A DNA stretch of 64,000 nt from JAHBNG01 sp039028975 (GCA_039028975.1 JBCCHB010000079.1:9934-73933); one strand, 5' to 3'. Counted from the stretch's first letter, positions 16,556-25,795 are shown. Translations and numbers: made by a program. The notes: a model not told the origin generated them from the sequence alone.

Positions 16556-16562
16556 CGAAGGC

Positions 16563-16952
16563 ATGGATGGGAGAGAGGGATTCGCCTTTGACTATACGGT
16601 ATTACGAGTAGTACCTCGTGTGGAGCGTCAAGAGTTTGTTAACGTGGGCGTTGTGTTATTCTGTAAAGCCAAACGATTCCTCGATGCCAAGATCGATCTA
16701 GAGATGAGCCGCCTTCCCTACCTCTCTCCTCAAACAGACTTACTTCCCATCCGCGCTCGTTTGGCCATAATTCCTGCCATCTGTGCCGGGACGCTTTCTA
16801 TTGACGCCATCCATGACTGGCCTCAATCTGAGCGCTTCAAATGGTTAGCTGCACCCAGCAGCACAGTGATTCAGGCTGCACCGGCTCATCGAGGACTCTG
16901 TTTTGACCCAACAGAACGGCTGGAGACGTTATTTGGATTGTTTGTGGCTTAG
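16563..16952 (+). CDS. DUF3037 family protein
   Basis: 129 aa. Opens FAFDYTVLRVVPRVERQEFVNVGVVLFCKAKRFLDAKI, the defining stretch of DUF3037, and ends in a typical LETLFGLFV. No catalytic motif is evident. Tight linkage to the HipA-like kinase gene (eight-base gap, GAAGG ribosome-binding site) suggests the two act together, as substrate, regulator or antidote. That is an inference from context only. Confidence 0.82.
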   Translation: MDGREGFAFDYTVLRVVPRVERQEFVNVGVVLFCKAKRFLDAKIDLEMSRLPYLSPQTDLLPIRARLAIIPAICAGTLSIDAIHDWPQSERFKWLAAPSSTVIQAAPAHRGLCFDPTERLETLFGLFVA

Positions 16953-17000
16953 GTCGGCAAGCAGCACAAAGTGCGATTCGATGTAGTGCCGGAATGCTTG

Positions 17001-17507
17001 TCAAACCAAATGCGGCTGTAACTCAACCTCTTGATCTTTCCAGATTCGATAGAGTTCAATCGCACGTTGAAAGAGCCAACGCTCCCTGGGAATCCCAATG
17101 TGTAGTTCCGTATCCACCAGTTCATCTAACTCCCACCATCTATATTCCCCACCTTTCATATCATCACCCGTTTGAACTTCACCACCTTCGTATGCCATCA
17201 GATAACAGATACTGATCATAAACTGAGCATTGTCATCATAACGCCATGTTGACGCGTGCAATACACCCAATGGCCGAACTCGAATTTCAGGTCCCAGCTC
17301 TTCTGTCACTTCCCGCAATGCACCATCCAGAATCGTCTCTTCTGCTTCTAATGCCCCGCTGACGACCTCCCACCGGTTCCGTTTTGCATGAACAGAAAGA
17401 AGAACCTGTTCTTGCTCATTGACAATAAAGGCAACCACGGCAGCAGGAGAACAGGCGAATTCGCGCCGACCATTTTCGGATGTGATGATGGGTTGTTGAT
17501 TGGGCAT
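17001..17507 (-). CDS. Nudix hydrolase
   Basis: 168 aa. A complete Nudix box GX5EX7REUXEEXGU is visible as GALEAEETILDGALREVTEELG (about 51-72), the Mg2+-binding pyrophosphohydrolase motif. The rest of the fold is present (FACSPAAVVAFIVNEQEQVLL; GGEYRWWELDEL). The substrate cannot be predicted. Its ATG overlaps the stop of the gamma-glutamyltransferase gene by one base (TAATG on the minus strand), so the two are translated from one mRNA. Confidence 0.9.
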   Translation of the reverse strand: MPNQQPIITSENGRREFACSPAAVVAFIVNEQEQVLLSVHAKRNRWEVVSGALEAEETILDGALREVTEELGPEIRVRPLGVLHASTWRYDDNAQFMISICYLMAYEGGEVQTGDDMKGGEYRWWELDELVDTELHIGIPRERWLFQRAIELYRIWKDQEVELQPHLV

Positions 17508-19129
17508 TATACCACCAATGCCATCCCATCAGTCCCTGTATCCGCAGCTCCCGTCAGCACACCCGTCTCTGGATCAATGTGAATAGCCTCCACCAATGCA
17601 AAGCCGCCGTGACTATAAGGCAACCGTCGAATAGGATGCTTTTTGCGTACCTCTTCGCAAACAAATTCAGGGATGCGCATGTGGCAGCGGATATCGTTCA
17701 CTTGGCAATCGAAGCGAGCCGCGTGAACCGCGTCGTTGATACTCATACCAAAGTCTAGTGAATTGAGGATGACTTGTAGGTTGGAAGTAATAATGCGGGT
17801 GGCACCTGGAGAACCGAGAACCAATACAGGTTTGCCGCCATCTTTGGGATCCCCTTTGTAGACGATGGTTGGACACATGCCTGTGGTGCGGCCTTTGCCG
17901 GGCTGGATCGAATTAGGGTGACCCGGCAGTGGATGAAAATTGATCATTGAGTTGTTGTACATAAAGCCCATACCTGGAGAGATGACGCCCGATGAGGCAC
18001 CCAACGAATGAGTTAGCGCGACGCAATTGCCAGCAGCATCAACTACGCTAACGTGAGTTGTGGAAGGCGCCTCCGTAGCCGTGAAGTCTACGCTAAACTC
18101 CTCGTCACTATCGATGAGTTGTCGCCAATGTTGGGCGCGCTCTTTGGTCATCATCCATTGAGTCGGGACGTTCTCGAAGTTGGGATCAGCCATATACGGA
18201 TTGCGGTCTGCAAAGGCTGCTTTCATGGCCATGGAGACAAGGTAGATATAATCGGGCGAGTTGTGCGCCATCGAACCCAAATCGTACCCCTCTAAAATGT
18301 TGAGGATGGCAATGAGCGTGGCACCACCGTGAGGAGGCCCACTGGAAACGACAGTATAGTCGCGGTAGGTGCCGACTACCTCATAGTCTTCGCGTAGTAT
18401 ATAATTGTTGAAATCAGTTAAGGTAACACTACTACCATTGGCTGCTAGATCCGACGCCATCTCCTGGGCGAAATCGCCATGGTAGAAATCTTCTGCCCCT
18501 CCTTGGCCCAAACGCCGCAGAGATGTGGCATATCCAGGATTTTTGAGAATGGCCCCTTGATCATATTGAGAGCCATCATCTTTGTGATAGATGTTGTAAA
18601 TCTCATCATTGAAGTTAATCAGGTCGACTGACGTGGTGGATTCGGGGTAGGGGCGGGGACGCTTCCACATGTTGGCCAACCGCTCACGTACCATAAAACC
18701 CGCCTCTGCAACCTGGGCCGCAGGCTCCACTGCGTCGGCTAAGGAAAGAGTACCCCAGCGCTCCAGCATGGTGGCCATCATCTTCACCGTTCCAGGCGTA
18801 CAGACCGATGTATATCCCATTGTATTCACTTTATCTTTGAGAAAGTATCCCCAACCATCGGGATTGGGGCCAATATAGTGATTGACCCACATATCCTCTC
18901 GGACATGTTCACCTGCCAAAGCCGGTGCATCAATGGCAATCGGTGAACTTCCGTCCGCTAAGTGCATCGTTATGAGGGCATAACCACCAATGCCACACGA
19001 ATGAGGATCGATTACACCTTGGACAAAGGCACAAGTCACCGCAGCATCGATGGCATTACCGCCATTCATTAATACCTTGGCACCGGCTTCAACAGCAATG
19101 GGTTGCGGAGCAACAATAATGTTAGACAT
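17507..19129 (-). CDS. Gamma-glutamyltransferase family protein
   Basis: 540 aa, close to the usual length. It starts IIVAPQPIAVEAGAKVLMNGGNAIDAAV, the conserved N-terminal block. The autoprocessing and catalytic Thr lies in STTHVSVVD (about 357), which becomes the N-terminus of the small subunit. The substrate-site loops are LGASSGVISPGMGFMYNN and LGSPGATRIITS. No signal peptide is seen, so it is probably cytoplasmic, unlike periplasmic E. coli Ggt. The substrate may be glutathione or another gamma-glutamyl or acyl compound (cephalosporin acylase-like members exist). First gene of an operon with the Nudix hydrolase. Confidence 0.92.
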   Translation of the reverse strand: MSNIIVAPQPIAVEAGAKVLMNGGNAIDAAVTCAFVQGVIDPHSCGIGGYALITMHLADGSSPIAIDAPALAGEHVREDMWVNHYIGPNPDGWGYFLKDKVNTMGYTSVCTPGTVKMMATMLERWGTLSLADAVEPAAQVAEAGFMVRERLANMWKRPRPYPESTTSVDLINFNDEIYNIYHKDDGSQYDQGAILKNPGYATSLRRLGQGGAEDFYHGDFAQEMASDLAANGSSVTLTDFNNYILREDYEVVGTYRDYTVVSSGPPHGGATLIAILNILEGYDLGSMAHNSPDYIYLVSMAMKAAFADRNPYMADPNFENVPTQWMMTKERAQHWRQLIDSDEEFSVDFTATEAPSTTHVSVVDAAGNCVALTHSLGASSGVISPGMGFMYNNSMINFHPLPGHPNSIQPGKGRTTGMCPTIVYKGDPKDGGKPVLVLGSPGATRIITSNLQVILNSLDFGMSINDAVHAARFDCQVNDIRCHMRIPEFVCEEVRKKHPIRRLPYSHGGFALVEAIHIDPETGVLTGAADTGTDGMALVV

Positions 19130-19274
19130 TAGATTCCTTTGTTTTGTTGTTTAGTATGAATGAACTGGCATGAGAGAATTTCATGAAAGGACAGATACGA
19201 AGGATCTGCGAACAGCGATTCACAGAGTATATCACAGGGGAAGATTTTCGAGTATCGCGTACGTCGCATCAATA

Positions 19275-19303
19275 TTGAGTTGTTCTACAATCGAAGGTAT
19301 AAT
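19275..19303 (+). promoter_or_regulatory. Sigma-70-type promoter of the GT2/EEP operon
   Basis: TTGAGT (19275-19280), a 17-base spacer and a perfect TATAAT (19298-19303). Transcription would start near 19310, giving a leader of about 150 bases that contains the palindromic repeat at 19343-19422. Confidence 0.6.
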
Positions 19304-19342
19304 AGCGCCCCTTGACGAAGTTTTGCCTAAGCCAAAGCATTT

Positions 19343-19422
19343 AGGAGCGAGAATTAAGTACTCTTGTCATTTAACGGGAGTATACTCGAATCTAACGCGC
19401 AAGTTATCGATGGCTCATTCCT
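19343..19422 (-). repeat. Palindromic ~80-bp intergenic element, copy 2
   Basis: Same length as, and similar along nearly its whole length to, the reverse complement of 30043-30122. Landmarks are AGGAGCGAG..ATTAA at one end, GTCATTTAACGGGAGTAT in the middle, then CGCGCAA and GGCTCATTCCT at the other end. It lies in the predicted mRNA leader of the GT2 gene. Confidence 0.7.
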
Positions 19423-19462
19423 ACAATACCTTTGCTGATACAGGATGCAATACCCAAAAGAG

Positions 19463-20461
19463 ATGATGAATTCAAACACACCCGATGTTTCCATTGTGAT
19501 TCCACTTTACAACGAGGAGGAGAGCATTCCCCGTCTCCACGTTGAACTTGAAGCAGCACTGACAAAGCTCGATCGTTCCTATGAAATTCTGATTGTCGAT
19601 GATGGCTCTAGCGACAATAGCCTCTCACTACTTCGAGAGATTGCTGAACGAGATCCCCTTTTACGTGTGATTAGCCTGCGGCGCAACTTTGGTCAGACTG
19701 CGGCCTTTTCGGCCGGTTTTGACTACGCGCTGGGTGATGTGATCATTACAATGGATGCTGATTTGCAGAACGATCCAGCCGACATTTCACTCTTGCTGAA
19801 CAAGATGGATGAGGGATATGATATCGTCAGCGGATGGCGCAAAGATCGCAAGGATCGTTTTTTGGATAGACGTCTGCCATCGATTCTGGCCAATCGTCTC
19901 ATCTCTAACGTTACCGACGTCAATCTCCATGACTACGGTTGCTCGCTAAAAGCCTATCGTAGAGATGCACTTCAGCAAGTCCGGTTGTATGGGGAGATGC
20001 ATCGATTTATTCCAGCACTGGTCTCCCAAGTCGGTGCACGCGTTGCCGAGGTGCCTGTTAATCACCGCTCTCGAGAATTTGGTTCGTCCAAGTATGGCAT
20101 CGGGCGTACAGTGCGGGTTGTTCTGGATCTGCTAACCGTCTGGTTTCTTGGCTCGTACGGAACTCGACCGATTCATGTCTTTGGCGGCTTTGGTTTGAGC
20201 GCAACGGGGCTGGGCATAGCGTTGGGCATCTATTTGAGTTTTGTGAAGATCATCCTGGGCCAGGATATTGGCAACCGACCGCTGTTACTTTTGGCTGTTC
20301 TCTTGGTGATGGTTGGAGCGCAACTGATTACCATGGGCCTAATTGCCGAAATGATCATTCGTACTTATCATGAAAGCCAGCATAAGCCAATTTACTCTGT
20401 GAGAGAGGTGCTGGCCGGGGAGCCCGAGCAAGAGGTTGTTCCAGCTTTGGAGATGGTGTAA
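19463..20461 (+). CDS. Family 2 glycosyltransferase, polyprenyl-phosphate type, with two C-terminal membrane helices
   Basis: 332 aa from ATG 19463 (an AAGAG motif lies just before it; ATG 19445 and 19466 are alternatives). A GT-A catalytic domain of the dolichyl-phosphate mannosyltransferase/GtrB group: VSIVIPLYNEEESIP, EILIVDDGSSDNS, ITMDADLQNDP (DxD) and GCSLKAYRRDA. Two membrane helices follow at about 240-265 and 275-305, as in GtrB/ArnC-type enzymes that load a sugar on undecaprenyl phosphate at the inner membrane. The next gene starts three bases after the stop. Its likely job is cell-surface glycan or lipid glycosylation. Confidence 0.9.
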   Translation: MMNSNTPDVSIVIPLYNEEESIPRLHVELEAALTKLDRSYEILIVDDGSSDNSLSLLREIAERDPLLRVISLRRNFGQTAAFSAGFDYALGDVIITMDADLQNDPADISLLLNKMDEGYDIVSGWRKDRKDRFLDRRLPSILANRLISNVTDVNLHDYGCSLKAYRRDALQQVRLYGEMHRFIPALVSQVGARVAEVPVNHRSREFGSSKYGIGRTVRVVLDLLTVWFLGSYGTRPIHVFGGFGLSATGLGIALGIYLSFVKIILGQDIGNRPLLLLAVLLVMVGAQLITMGLIAEMIIRTYHESQHKPIYSVREVLAGEPEQEVVPALEMV

Positions 20462-20464
20462 GGC

Positions 20465-21418
20465 ATGTGGCGTCCGACCTTGTATCTCTTGCTCAGCGGG
20501 ATTACCCTACTGGTAGGAATCCTAACGATAGTGGTTCTGCTAAGGCGTTTTCATTGGAGTGGAGATTTAGCAGCACTCATTGTCGACTATCTGGTGGGCA
20601 TCTCTTTTCTCCTGATTATAGGATTTGCACTTGTCGGTGGCTGGCGGTGGCTGGCGGTTGCAGGGATGTTCTTTGCTATCAATAGTTACGTCTTACTCTC
20701 TTATCATACTATTGATGAAATTTCACCATCTGATCAAATCGAGAGAAGTGATGCTGAGAGGCGTCGTCTACGGATTATGGTCTACAATGTCTATTACCGT
20801 AACCCAGATGTGCAATCAATTGTAGATGGTGTGCGTTACTACAATCCAGATGTACTCTTTCTGATGGAGTACTCAAATGCCATTCAAGCTCAGATTGAAA
20901 CAGCCTTTGCAGACTACCCCTACCAACTAATCCAACCGAGTCGCATGACCATGGGATTGGCTCTCTTTAGCCGAATTTCCATTCAAAATAGCGAAATTCA
21001 CCGCTTTTCCGCCACTCGTATCCCCATCTTTCAGGCAACCATGGATCTGAATGGGACCCCTTTTACCTTTGTTGGTGGTCACCCTTGGCCACCGTTACCT
21101 CGCTGGGCGCAGCTACACCGTGATCAAGTCACCAGCATTGCCCAAGTAGCGTCTCAGGCTGAGCATCCCCTGATTGTCGCTGGAGATTTCAATGCTTCTC
21201 AGTGGTCTTATGCTTTGAGTGACCTCTCTAATCAAGCCGAAGTGTCTAACATTCTACGTCCTCTGAACTTCACCAAGACTTCGTCGCCGGCTCCGTTGGT
21301 TCATTTGGCCATTGATCACGTGCTTGTCTCTGATGGCTGGAGCGTGAGCCAGATACAGTTTGGTCAGCCAGGCGGCTCAGACCACAAACCTATCATAGTT
21401 GATCTGGGCCTTGATTAG
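20465..21418 (+). CDS. Membrane-anchored endonuclease/exonuclease/phosphatase family protein
   Basis: 317 aa. Three membrane segments in the first ~85 residues (LYLLLSGITLLVGILTIVVLL, LIVDYLVGISFLLIIGFALV, WLAVAGMFFAINSYVLL). A C-terminal EEP (DNase I-like) domain follows with its usual motifs: MVYNVYYRN, DVLFLMEYS (metal-binding Glu), VGGHPWPPLP, VAGDFNASQW, LAIDHVLVS and GGSDHKPI. The predicted location is outside the membrane, where members act as phosphodiesterases on lipids or nucleic acids. The coupling to a polyprenyl-sugar transferase suggests an envelope-lipid role. Confidence 0.85.
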   Translation: MWRPTLYLLLSGITLLVGILTIVVLLRRFHWSGDLAALIVDYLVGISFLLIIGFALVGGWRWLAVAGMFFAINSYVLLSYHTIDEISPSDQIERSDAERRRLRIMVYNVYYRNPDVQSIVDGVRYYNPDVLFLMEYSNAIQAQIETAFADYPYQLIQPSRMTMGLALFSRISIQNSEIHRFSATRIPIFQATMDLNGTPFTFVGGHPWPPLPRWAQLHRDQVTSIAQVASQAEHPLIVAGDFNASQWSYALSDLSNQAEVSNILRPLNFTKTSSPAPLVHLAIDHVLVSDGWSVSQIQFGQPGGSDHKPIIVDLGLD

Positions 21419-21440
21419 CTTCAATCCATCACGCTACTGT

Positions 21441-22931
21441 TTATCGACCATATAGTTCTGTCACCTCTCTGAGCCGCGCGCGTACACCATCATCCAACTT
21501 TTCGTGTTGATAGCGCCACGTCCAGTTCCCGTCGGCTCGACCAGGGAGGTTCATGCGCGCGCTGTTATCAAGGCTGAGCACATCCTGCAGAGGAACGATG
21601 GCTGTGTTAGCCACGCTGGCAAAGGCCGTCCTGATCAAGGCCCACCCTGGATCGGAGCCATCTACTTGGTTGTAGCGCCTGAAGTGATCGCGCTCTGCTT
21701 CAGTAGAATCCTGTTCATACCAGCCACGGGTCGTCGCGTTGTCATGGGTACCACTGTAGACGACAAAGTTGGGTAAGTGATTATGAGGTAAAAAGGCATT
21801 GCTTGCATCGCCCCCAAAGGCAAATTGGAGAACTTTCATTCCGGGGAAACCAAATTGATCTCGTAGTTCAATCACATCATCGGTTATCTCACCCAGATCT
21901 TCGGCAATGATTGGTAGGGCGCCCAATGCGTCCTTCAGCCTGTGGAAAAACGGTGCGCCAGGTCCCTTTTGCCATTGACCGTTGATGGCTGTCTGCTCTT
22001 GAGCAGGAACCTCCCAGTATCCAGCAAAACCGCGAAAATGATCGACGCGTACAATGTCGTAGAGGCGTTGGGCTGCTTGAATGCGCCGAATCCACCACTG
22101 ATAGCCATTCTTGGCCATAACATCCCATCGGTAAAGGGGATTTCCCCAGAGTTGACCCGTCTCACTGAAGTAATCCGGTGGTACACCCGCTACCACTGTT
22201 GGCTGAAACAACTCATCTAAGTAGAATTCTGCTGGATTGGCCCAAGCATCCGCACTATCCATTGCCACAAAGATGGGTATATCGCCAATGATCTGAATTC
22301 CTTTCTCTGAAGCATACGCTCGGACCATCTGCCATTGGCGGTAGAAGAGCCATTGGGCCAACTTGTGGGCTTGGATTGCCTTGGCCTGAAATCGAGTGGC
22401 GGCTGCAATCGCATCTGGTTGACGACTTCGTAGGGCCATCTCCCATTGATTCCAAGGCGCTCCATTGTGGGCATTCTTCAGAGCCATAAAGAGCGCGTAG
22501 TCATCTAGCCATTCACTATTTTGGGTGCAAAAGTGCTGAAATTCATCCCTTAGCTGAGCCGATGCGCGATGATGAAATCCTGCTGAAACAGCTGCTAATA
22601 AGGGGAGCTTCCACTGATAGATGGCTCCAAAGTCTACTGAGTCCGCAGGCAAGGGAGGGGCGGTATCCAAAATTGCCTGCTCTAAGATGTTATCCGCAAC
22701 CAGGTCCGGCAGACTAATTAGATATGGGTTGCCTGCAAAGGTGCTAAAACTTTGGTATGGGCTATCTCCGTAACCGGTTGGCCCTAGCGGAAGAACCTGC
22801 CATAAGCTCTGTTTAGACTCCGCAAAAAAATCGATCCAGTGGTAGGCCCACTGATCAAAAGAGCCAATGCCATAAGGACTGGGAAAAGATGTGGGGTGGA
22901 GCAAGATGCCGCTCTTACGTTGGGTTTTCAT
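21441..22931 (-). CDS. malQ: 4-alpha-glucanotransferase (amylomaltase)
   Basis: 496 aa, standard for the GH77 amylomaltase. It transfers alpha-1,4-glucan segments between malto-oligosaccharides. Diagnostic stretches: GILLHPTSFPSPYGIGSFD, WQVLPLGPTGYGDSPYQSFSTFAGNP, IQIIGDIPIFVAMDSADAW, VRVDHFRGFAGYWEVPA (nucleophile Asp near 295), IIAEDLGEIT (acid/base Glu), FPGMKVLQFAF and YSGTHDNATTRGW (third Asp). Single gene, cytoplasmic, for glycogen or maltodextrin metabolism. Confidence 0.97.
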   Translation of the reverse strand: MKTQRKSGILLHPTSFPSPYGIGSFDQWAYHWIDFFAESKQSLWQVLPLGPTGYGDSPYQSFSTFAGNPYLISLPDLVADNILEQAILDTAPPLPADSVDFGAIYQWKLPLLAAVSAGFHHRASAQLRDEFQHFCTQNSEWLDDYALFMALKNAHNGAPWNQWEMALRSRQPDAIAAATRFQAKAIQAHKLAQWLFYRQWQMVRAYASEKGIQIIGDIPIFVAMDSADAWANPAEFYLDELFQPTVVAGVPPDYFSETGQLWGNPLYRWDVMAKNGYQWWIRRIQAAQRLYDIVRVDHFRGFAGYWEVPAQEQTAINGQWQKGPGAPFFHRLKDALGALPIIAEDLGEITDDVIELRDQFGFPGMKVLQFAFGGDASNAFLPHNHLPNFVVYSGTHDNATTRGWYEQDSTEAERDHFRRYNQVDGSDPGWALIRTAFASVANTAIVPLQDVLSLDNSARMNLPGRADGNWTWRYQHEKLDDGVRARLREVTELYGR

Positions 22932-23347
22932 TGGTAGTCGGTGTGTCGGTAGTCAGTGGTTGGTTGATCTGCTAAACCGTAGGAATGAGCATTAAATAAG
23001 TTGGGCATGTCATCTCGAAGGATTGAGAGATCTTATGCACAAGTTATTTAATTCCGATTCCTAGGGCAGCGTTACCGAAGTATTGACAGATAAGGGTAGC
23101 CCGTCCATTTTGGGCGGGAAAGGTAGCCTGACTGACCGATTTCAAGTTACAGCCACAGGACAATCGGCGTCCACCGCCCTGCAAGGACGGTCTACGTTGC
23201 ATCTCTCTAAACTATCACAACTTACGTAACAATGCACTTGGTGCTGATCCTGAGAAACGCTCTTGGATAGAAGAGTCTGATTGGGCAAACCGTTACAATT
23301 TCTTAACCAATTCGTCCTTTACAGAAATGACCCATTTCCAAATGGAT
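22932..23347. other. Intergenic region with palindromic element
   Basis: 416 bases. Contains the ~80-bp palindromic repeat (22981-23062) and a GC-rich hairpin, CCCGTCCA..TGGGCGGG, near 23099-23118. No gene or promoter was recognised. Confidence 0.55.
22981..23062. repeat. Palindromic ~80-bp intergenic element, copy 3
   Basis: Arms AGGAATGAGCATTAAATAAG (from 22981) and CAAGTTATTTAATTCCGATT (from 23040) are imperfect complements; the first is very close to the left arm at 30043. The centre is more diverged. Confidence 0.6.
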
Positions 23348-24265
23348 TCAGAAAATAGGCGTGATTGAGTTGGCAAATTGAAGTCCCACCCAAAAAAGGA
23401 TGAGTAACAACGTGGCACCGAGAAGCTCTTGAGTAATGCGGTTTTCCGGTTGGATGAGCTGACTCTGGGACGATGGACTTGCTACCTCTCCTTGCGTTGC
23501 CGGTGCTGAAAGAGCATAGCGGGGCAATAGGATCCAGGACGCAGCGATACCACCAACCAAGCCACCAAAATGGCCCCAATTATCGATACCTTGTTGAGTG
23601 GGCCCTAGAACCACATTGAAAATGATTAAACCGATCACACTTTGTAGAATGGTCTGCCCCCAATTGCCAAAGTTGTTCCGATAGCGGATGAAGAAGACTG
23701 TAACAGCTCCAGCTACCCCAAATATTGCACCTGATGCGCCAGCCGATGGATTGTAAGAGAAGGCATAGCTGGCCAGGCTGCCAAATAAACCAGCCATAAC
23801 ATAAATAAAGGCGAAGCGAACGTGGCCAAAGTACCCCTCGACCATAGGACCTAGAAAGTTGAGTATGACCATGTTAAAGAGAATGTGCAGGGGACCCAAG
23901 TGCAAAAATGTGGCGGTGAGCAGACGCCACGTCTCACCGTTAAGGATTAAGTAGTTTACTTTCATCCCCCAAGTTAGCAGATCTGGTGTAGCGTTCGGAG
24001 GATAGTAACTGCCCACGATGATGGCCATGACCCCCTGAGCATATGCAGCAATGCGATTAAACAAAGAGTCCTCTACCAAACCAAATTGGCCAAGAGAGGA
24101 GCCACCACTGCTAAGATATGCGATACCAATGCCAACCGTAATGATGTATATCGCCAGATTCGTGAAGATTAGTCCTCTGGTTAGGATTGCCGGGACAGTC
24201 TGCACTTTATAGCGTGAAACAGTCTGCCTTGGGGGAGAAGCTGTAGATTGGTTGGTTTCATTCAT
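23348..24265 (-). CDS. Rhomboid family intramembrane serine protease
   Basis: 305 aa with six or more hydrophobic segments. Diagnostic motifs: ETWRLLTATFLHLGPLHILFNM (the HxxxN helix), the catalytic Ser in AGASGAIFGVAGA (about 175) and the catalytic His in NWGHFGGLVGG (about 230). It cleaves transmembrane substrates within the membrane. The N-terminal ~100 residues form an extra membrane segment and loop. A ~70-bp sequence upstream of its start is shared with the region upstream of recJ. gmk lies upstream in the same direction. Confidence 0.92.
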   Translation of the reverse strand: MNETNQSTASPPRQTVSRYKVQTVPAILTRGLIFTNLAIYIITVGIGIAYLSSGGSSLGQFGLVEDSLFNRIAAYAQGVMAIIVGSYYPPNATPDLLTWGMKVNYLILNGETWRLLTATFLHLGPLHILFNMVILNFLGPMVEGYFGHVRFAFIYVMAGLFGSLASYAFSYNPSAGASGAIFGVAGAVTVFFIRYRNNFGNWGQTILQSVIGLIIFNVVLGPTQQGIDNWGHFGGLVGGIAASWILLPRYALSAPATQGEVASPSSQSQLIQPENRITQELLGATLLLILFWVGLQFANSITPIF

Positions 24266-24280
24266 AAAATAAGTTGTATA

Positions 24281-24350
24281 CTTCGCCAGAAAAGTCTTGT
24301 CTCGACTCTTGTCTAATCTGTTTTGGAAATTTCAAAAAGGGAGGACAGAA
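24281..24350 (-). repeat. Shared ~70-bp upstream element, copy at the rhomboid gene
   Basis: Aligns without gaps to 39375-39444 over about 70 bases, with most positions identical. It contains CAGAAAAGTC..CGACTCTTG and GGAAATTTC..AAGGGAG. In both places it ends a few to 15 bases upstream of a minus-strand start codon and can form a small hairpin AGTC..GACT. Confidence 0.6.
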
Positions 24351-24375
24351 CTTCTCTGGCCATCTATAACCTCAC

Positions 24376-25050
24376 CTAAAGTTTAATTGGGTTCCAGTCT
24401 ACACGGCTCTTTTCTGCATAAATAATACTAAGAACCAACTGGGCTGTCTGATCCTGCCTGTTGAGTCGATTCACCACCGCATAATCAAACTCGTCCATAC
24501 GCTTTAGCTCTTGTCGGGCCGTGACAATACGCATTTTGAGCTTCCCTTCCGTCTCCGTCTTTCGATCACGCAAGCGGCGAATGAGCTCGTCTTCACTTTC
24601 CGCATTCAGAAAAATCGTAACCGCATTGGGAACCAATTTCCGAATGGTAGCGGCGCCTTGTACATCGATGCGCAAAATAACATCTTTGCTGCTTGCTAAG
24701 GCATCTCTTACCTGCTGCTTTGGGATGCCTTTGTAATCGCCATAGACTACTGCATATTCTAGCAGCTCATCTCGTTCAATCATGTCGGCAAATTCACCTT
24801 CTGAGACAAAATGGTAATCTACACCATCCACTTCATTAGGGCGCTTAGGACGGGTGGTTGCCGTGACAACAAAGTGAAACGGATGGTTTATCTTCTGCAA
24901 CTCCTGAATAATTGCGTCCTTCCCAACGCCACTGGGGCCAGAGACCACCACCATAATAGGGCGTGGCGTATTGAACTGTTCATAGATTTGTTCGATCTCT
25001 CCATCATCCAGGGTAACATCGGAGGAAATCGCCAGCGGTTTTGCTTCCAT
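24376..25050 (-). CDS. gmk: Guanylate kinase
   Basis: 224 aa. It phosphorylates GMP to GDP with ATP. P-loop SGPSGVGKDAII (about 36-47), GMP-binding TATTRPKRPNEVDGVDYHFVS, YAVVYGDYKGIP, ILRIDVQGAATIRK, FLNAESEDELIRRL and the LID arginines RLRDRKTETE are all present. The family consensus GVGKGT reads GVGKDA here. A ~33-residue acidic N-terminal extension precedes the enzyme; a start nearer the P-loop is possible. Confidence 0.96.
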   Translation of the reverse strand: MEAKPLAISSDVTLDDGEIEQIYEQFNTPRPIMVVVSGPSGVGKDAIIQELQKINHPFHFVVTATTRPKRPNEVDGVDYHFVSEGEFADMIERDELLEYAVVYGDYKGIPKQQVRDALASSKDVILRIDVQGAATIRKLVPNAVTIFLNAESEDELIRRLRDRKTETEGKLKMRIVTARQELKRMDEFDYAVVNRLNRQDQTAQLVLSIIYAEKSRVDWNPIKL

Positions 25051-25112
25051 TGTATTATCTTTTGTATAATTTGTTCTATCGAGATGTTGCAGAACAAGAA
25101 AAAGCCATGATC

Positions 25113-25147
25113 TATACTGCGGTCGTTTTCAAACGGGGCTGAGTATA
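25113..25147 (+). repeat. 35-bp short form of the 86-bp dispersed element, copy 3
   Basis: TATACTGCGGTCGTTTTC joined directly to AAACGGGGCTGAGTATA. It matches the two ends of the long form with the centre missing, and is nearly the exact complement of 50298-50332. Confidence 0.65.
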
Positions 25148-25199
25148 CCTACTAAATATGGGATTTTCATTTTGGAGTAAAACCTGTATTTAGTAGGTA
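25146..25199. other. 13-bp perfect inverted repeat
   Basis: TACCTACTAAATA (25146-25158) and TATTTAGTAGGTA (25187-25199) with a 28-base loop. It abuts the 35-bp repeat and lies between divergent gmk and the fmdB-like gene, so it could be an operator for either or a second small mobile repeat. Confidence 0.5.
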
Positions 25200-25302
25200 G
25201 AATTATTTTGCAACAACTCTTATACTAATGCTAGGTGGTCTTTGCACTTTCCACTTCCTAGCTGCACTTATACCATTTTAGATATTTACTTAGAGGTTTC
25301 TT

Positions 25303-25698
25303 ATGCCCATTTATGAATATGCCTGTCTAGACTGTCGAAAACGTGTCAATGTGTTCTTTCGTACTATCAGCGTAGCCAGTGATGATGCAGCCCGATGTCC
25401 CGAATGTGAAGGTAATCGACTCCGGCGTTTGGCTAGCCGAGTGCGGATGCTGCGCTCTGACGACAGTCGAATGGACGATTTGGCTGACGATCCCTCCATG
25501 CTATCAGGCTTGGAGAATGAGGATCCCCGTGCGCTGGCCAGCTTTATGCGCCGCATGAGTGACGAAATGGGTGAGCCCATGGATGCTGAGATGAGCGAGG
25601 TAATCGATCGTCTTGAAACAGGAGAAAGTCCCGAATCCATTGAATCATCCATGCCCGAACTTAGCGATACCGATACGTCAACCGTGTTTGATGATTGA
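25303..25698 (+). CDS. FmdB-type zinc ribbon protein
   Basis: 131 aa. The N-terminus MPIYEYACLDCRKRVNVFF..CPECEG is the CxxC..CxxC zinc ribbon of the FmdB family of putative regulators. The remaining ~90 residues are acidic and methionine-rich (FMRRMSDEMGEPMDAEMSEVIDRLETGE), a longer tail than in most members. An AGAGG ribosome-binding site precedes the ATG. The function of the family is unsettled. Confidence 0.88.
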   Translation: MPIYEYACLDCRKRVNVFFRTISVASDDAARCPECEGNRLRRLASRVRMLRSDDSRMDDLADDPSMLSGLENEDPRALASFMRRMSDEMGEPMDAEMSEVIDRLETGESPESIESSMPELSDTDTSTVFDD

Positions 25699-25795
25699 CA
25701 TTGACAATTGATGATTAACGATTGACAACGAGGAGTGGCAGTATTGGCTAGCGTAATAAAGACCAGCCACCCTGCCTCCCTTTCACCCTGTCACC

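Noticed and set aside
19170..19466. 98-codon frame before the GT2 gene
   Set aside because: It covers the promoter and the palindromic repeat; the translation is not protein-like.
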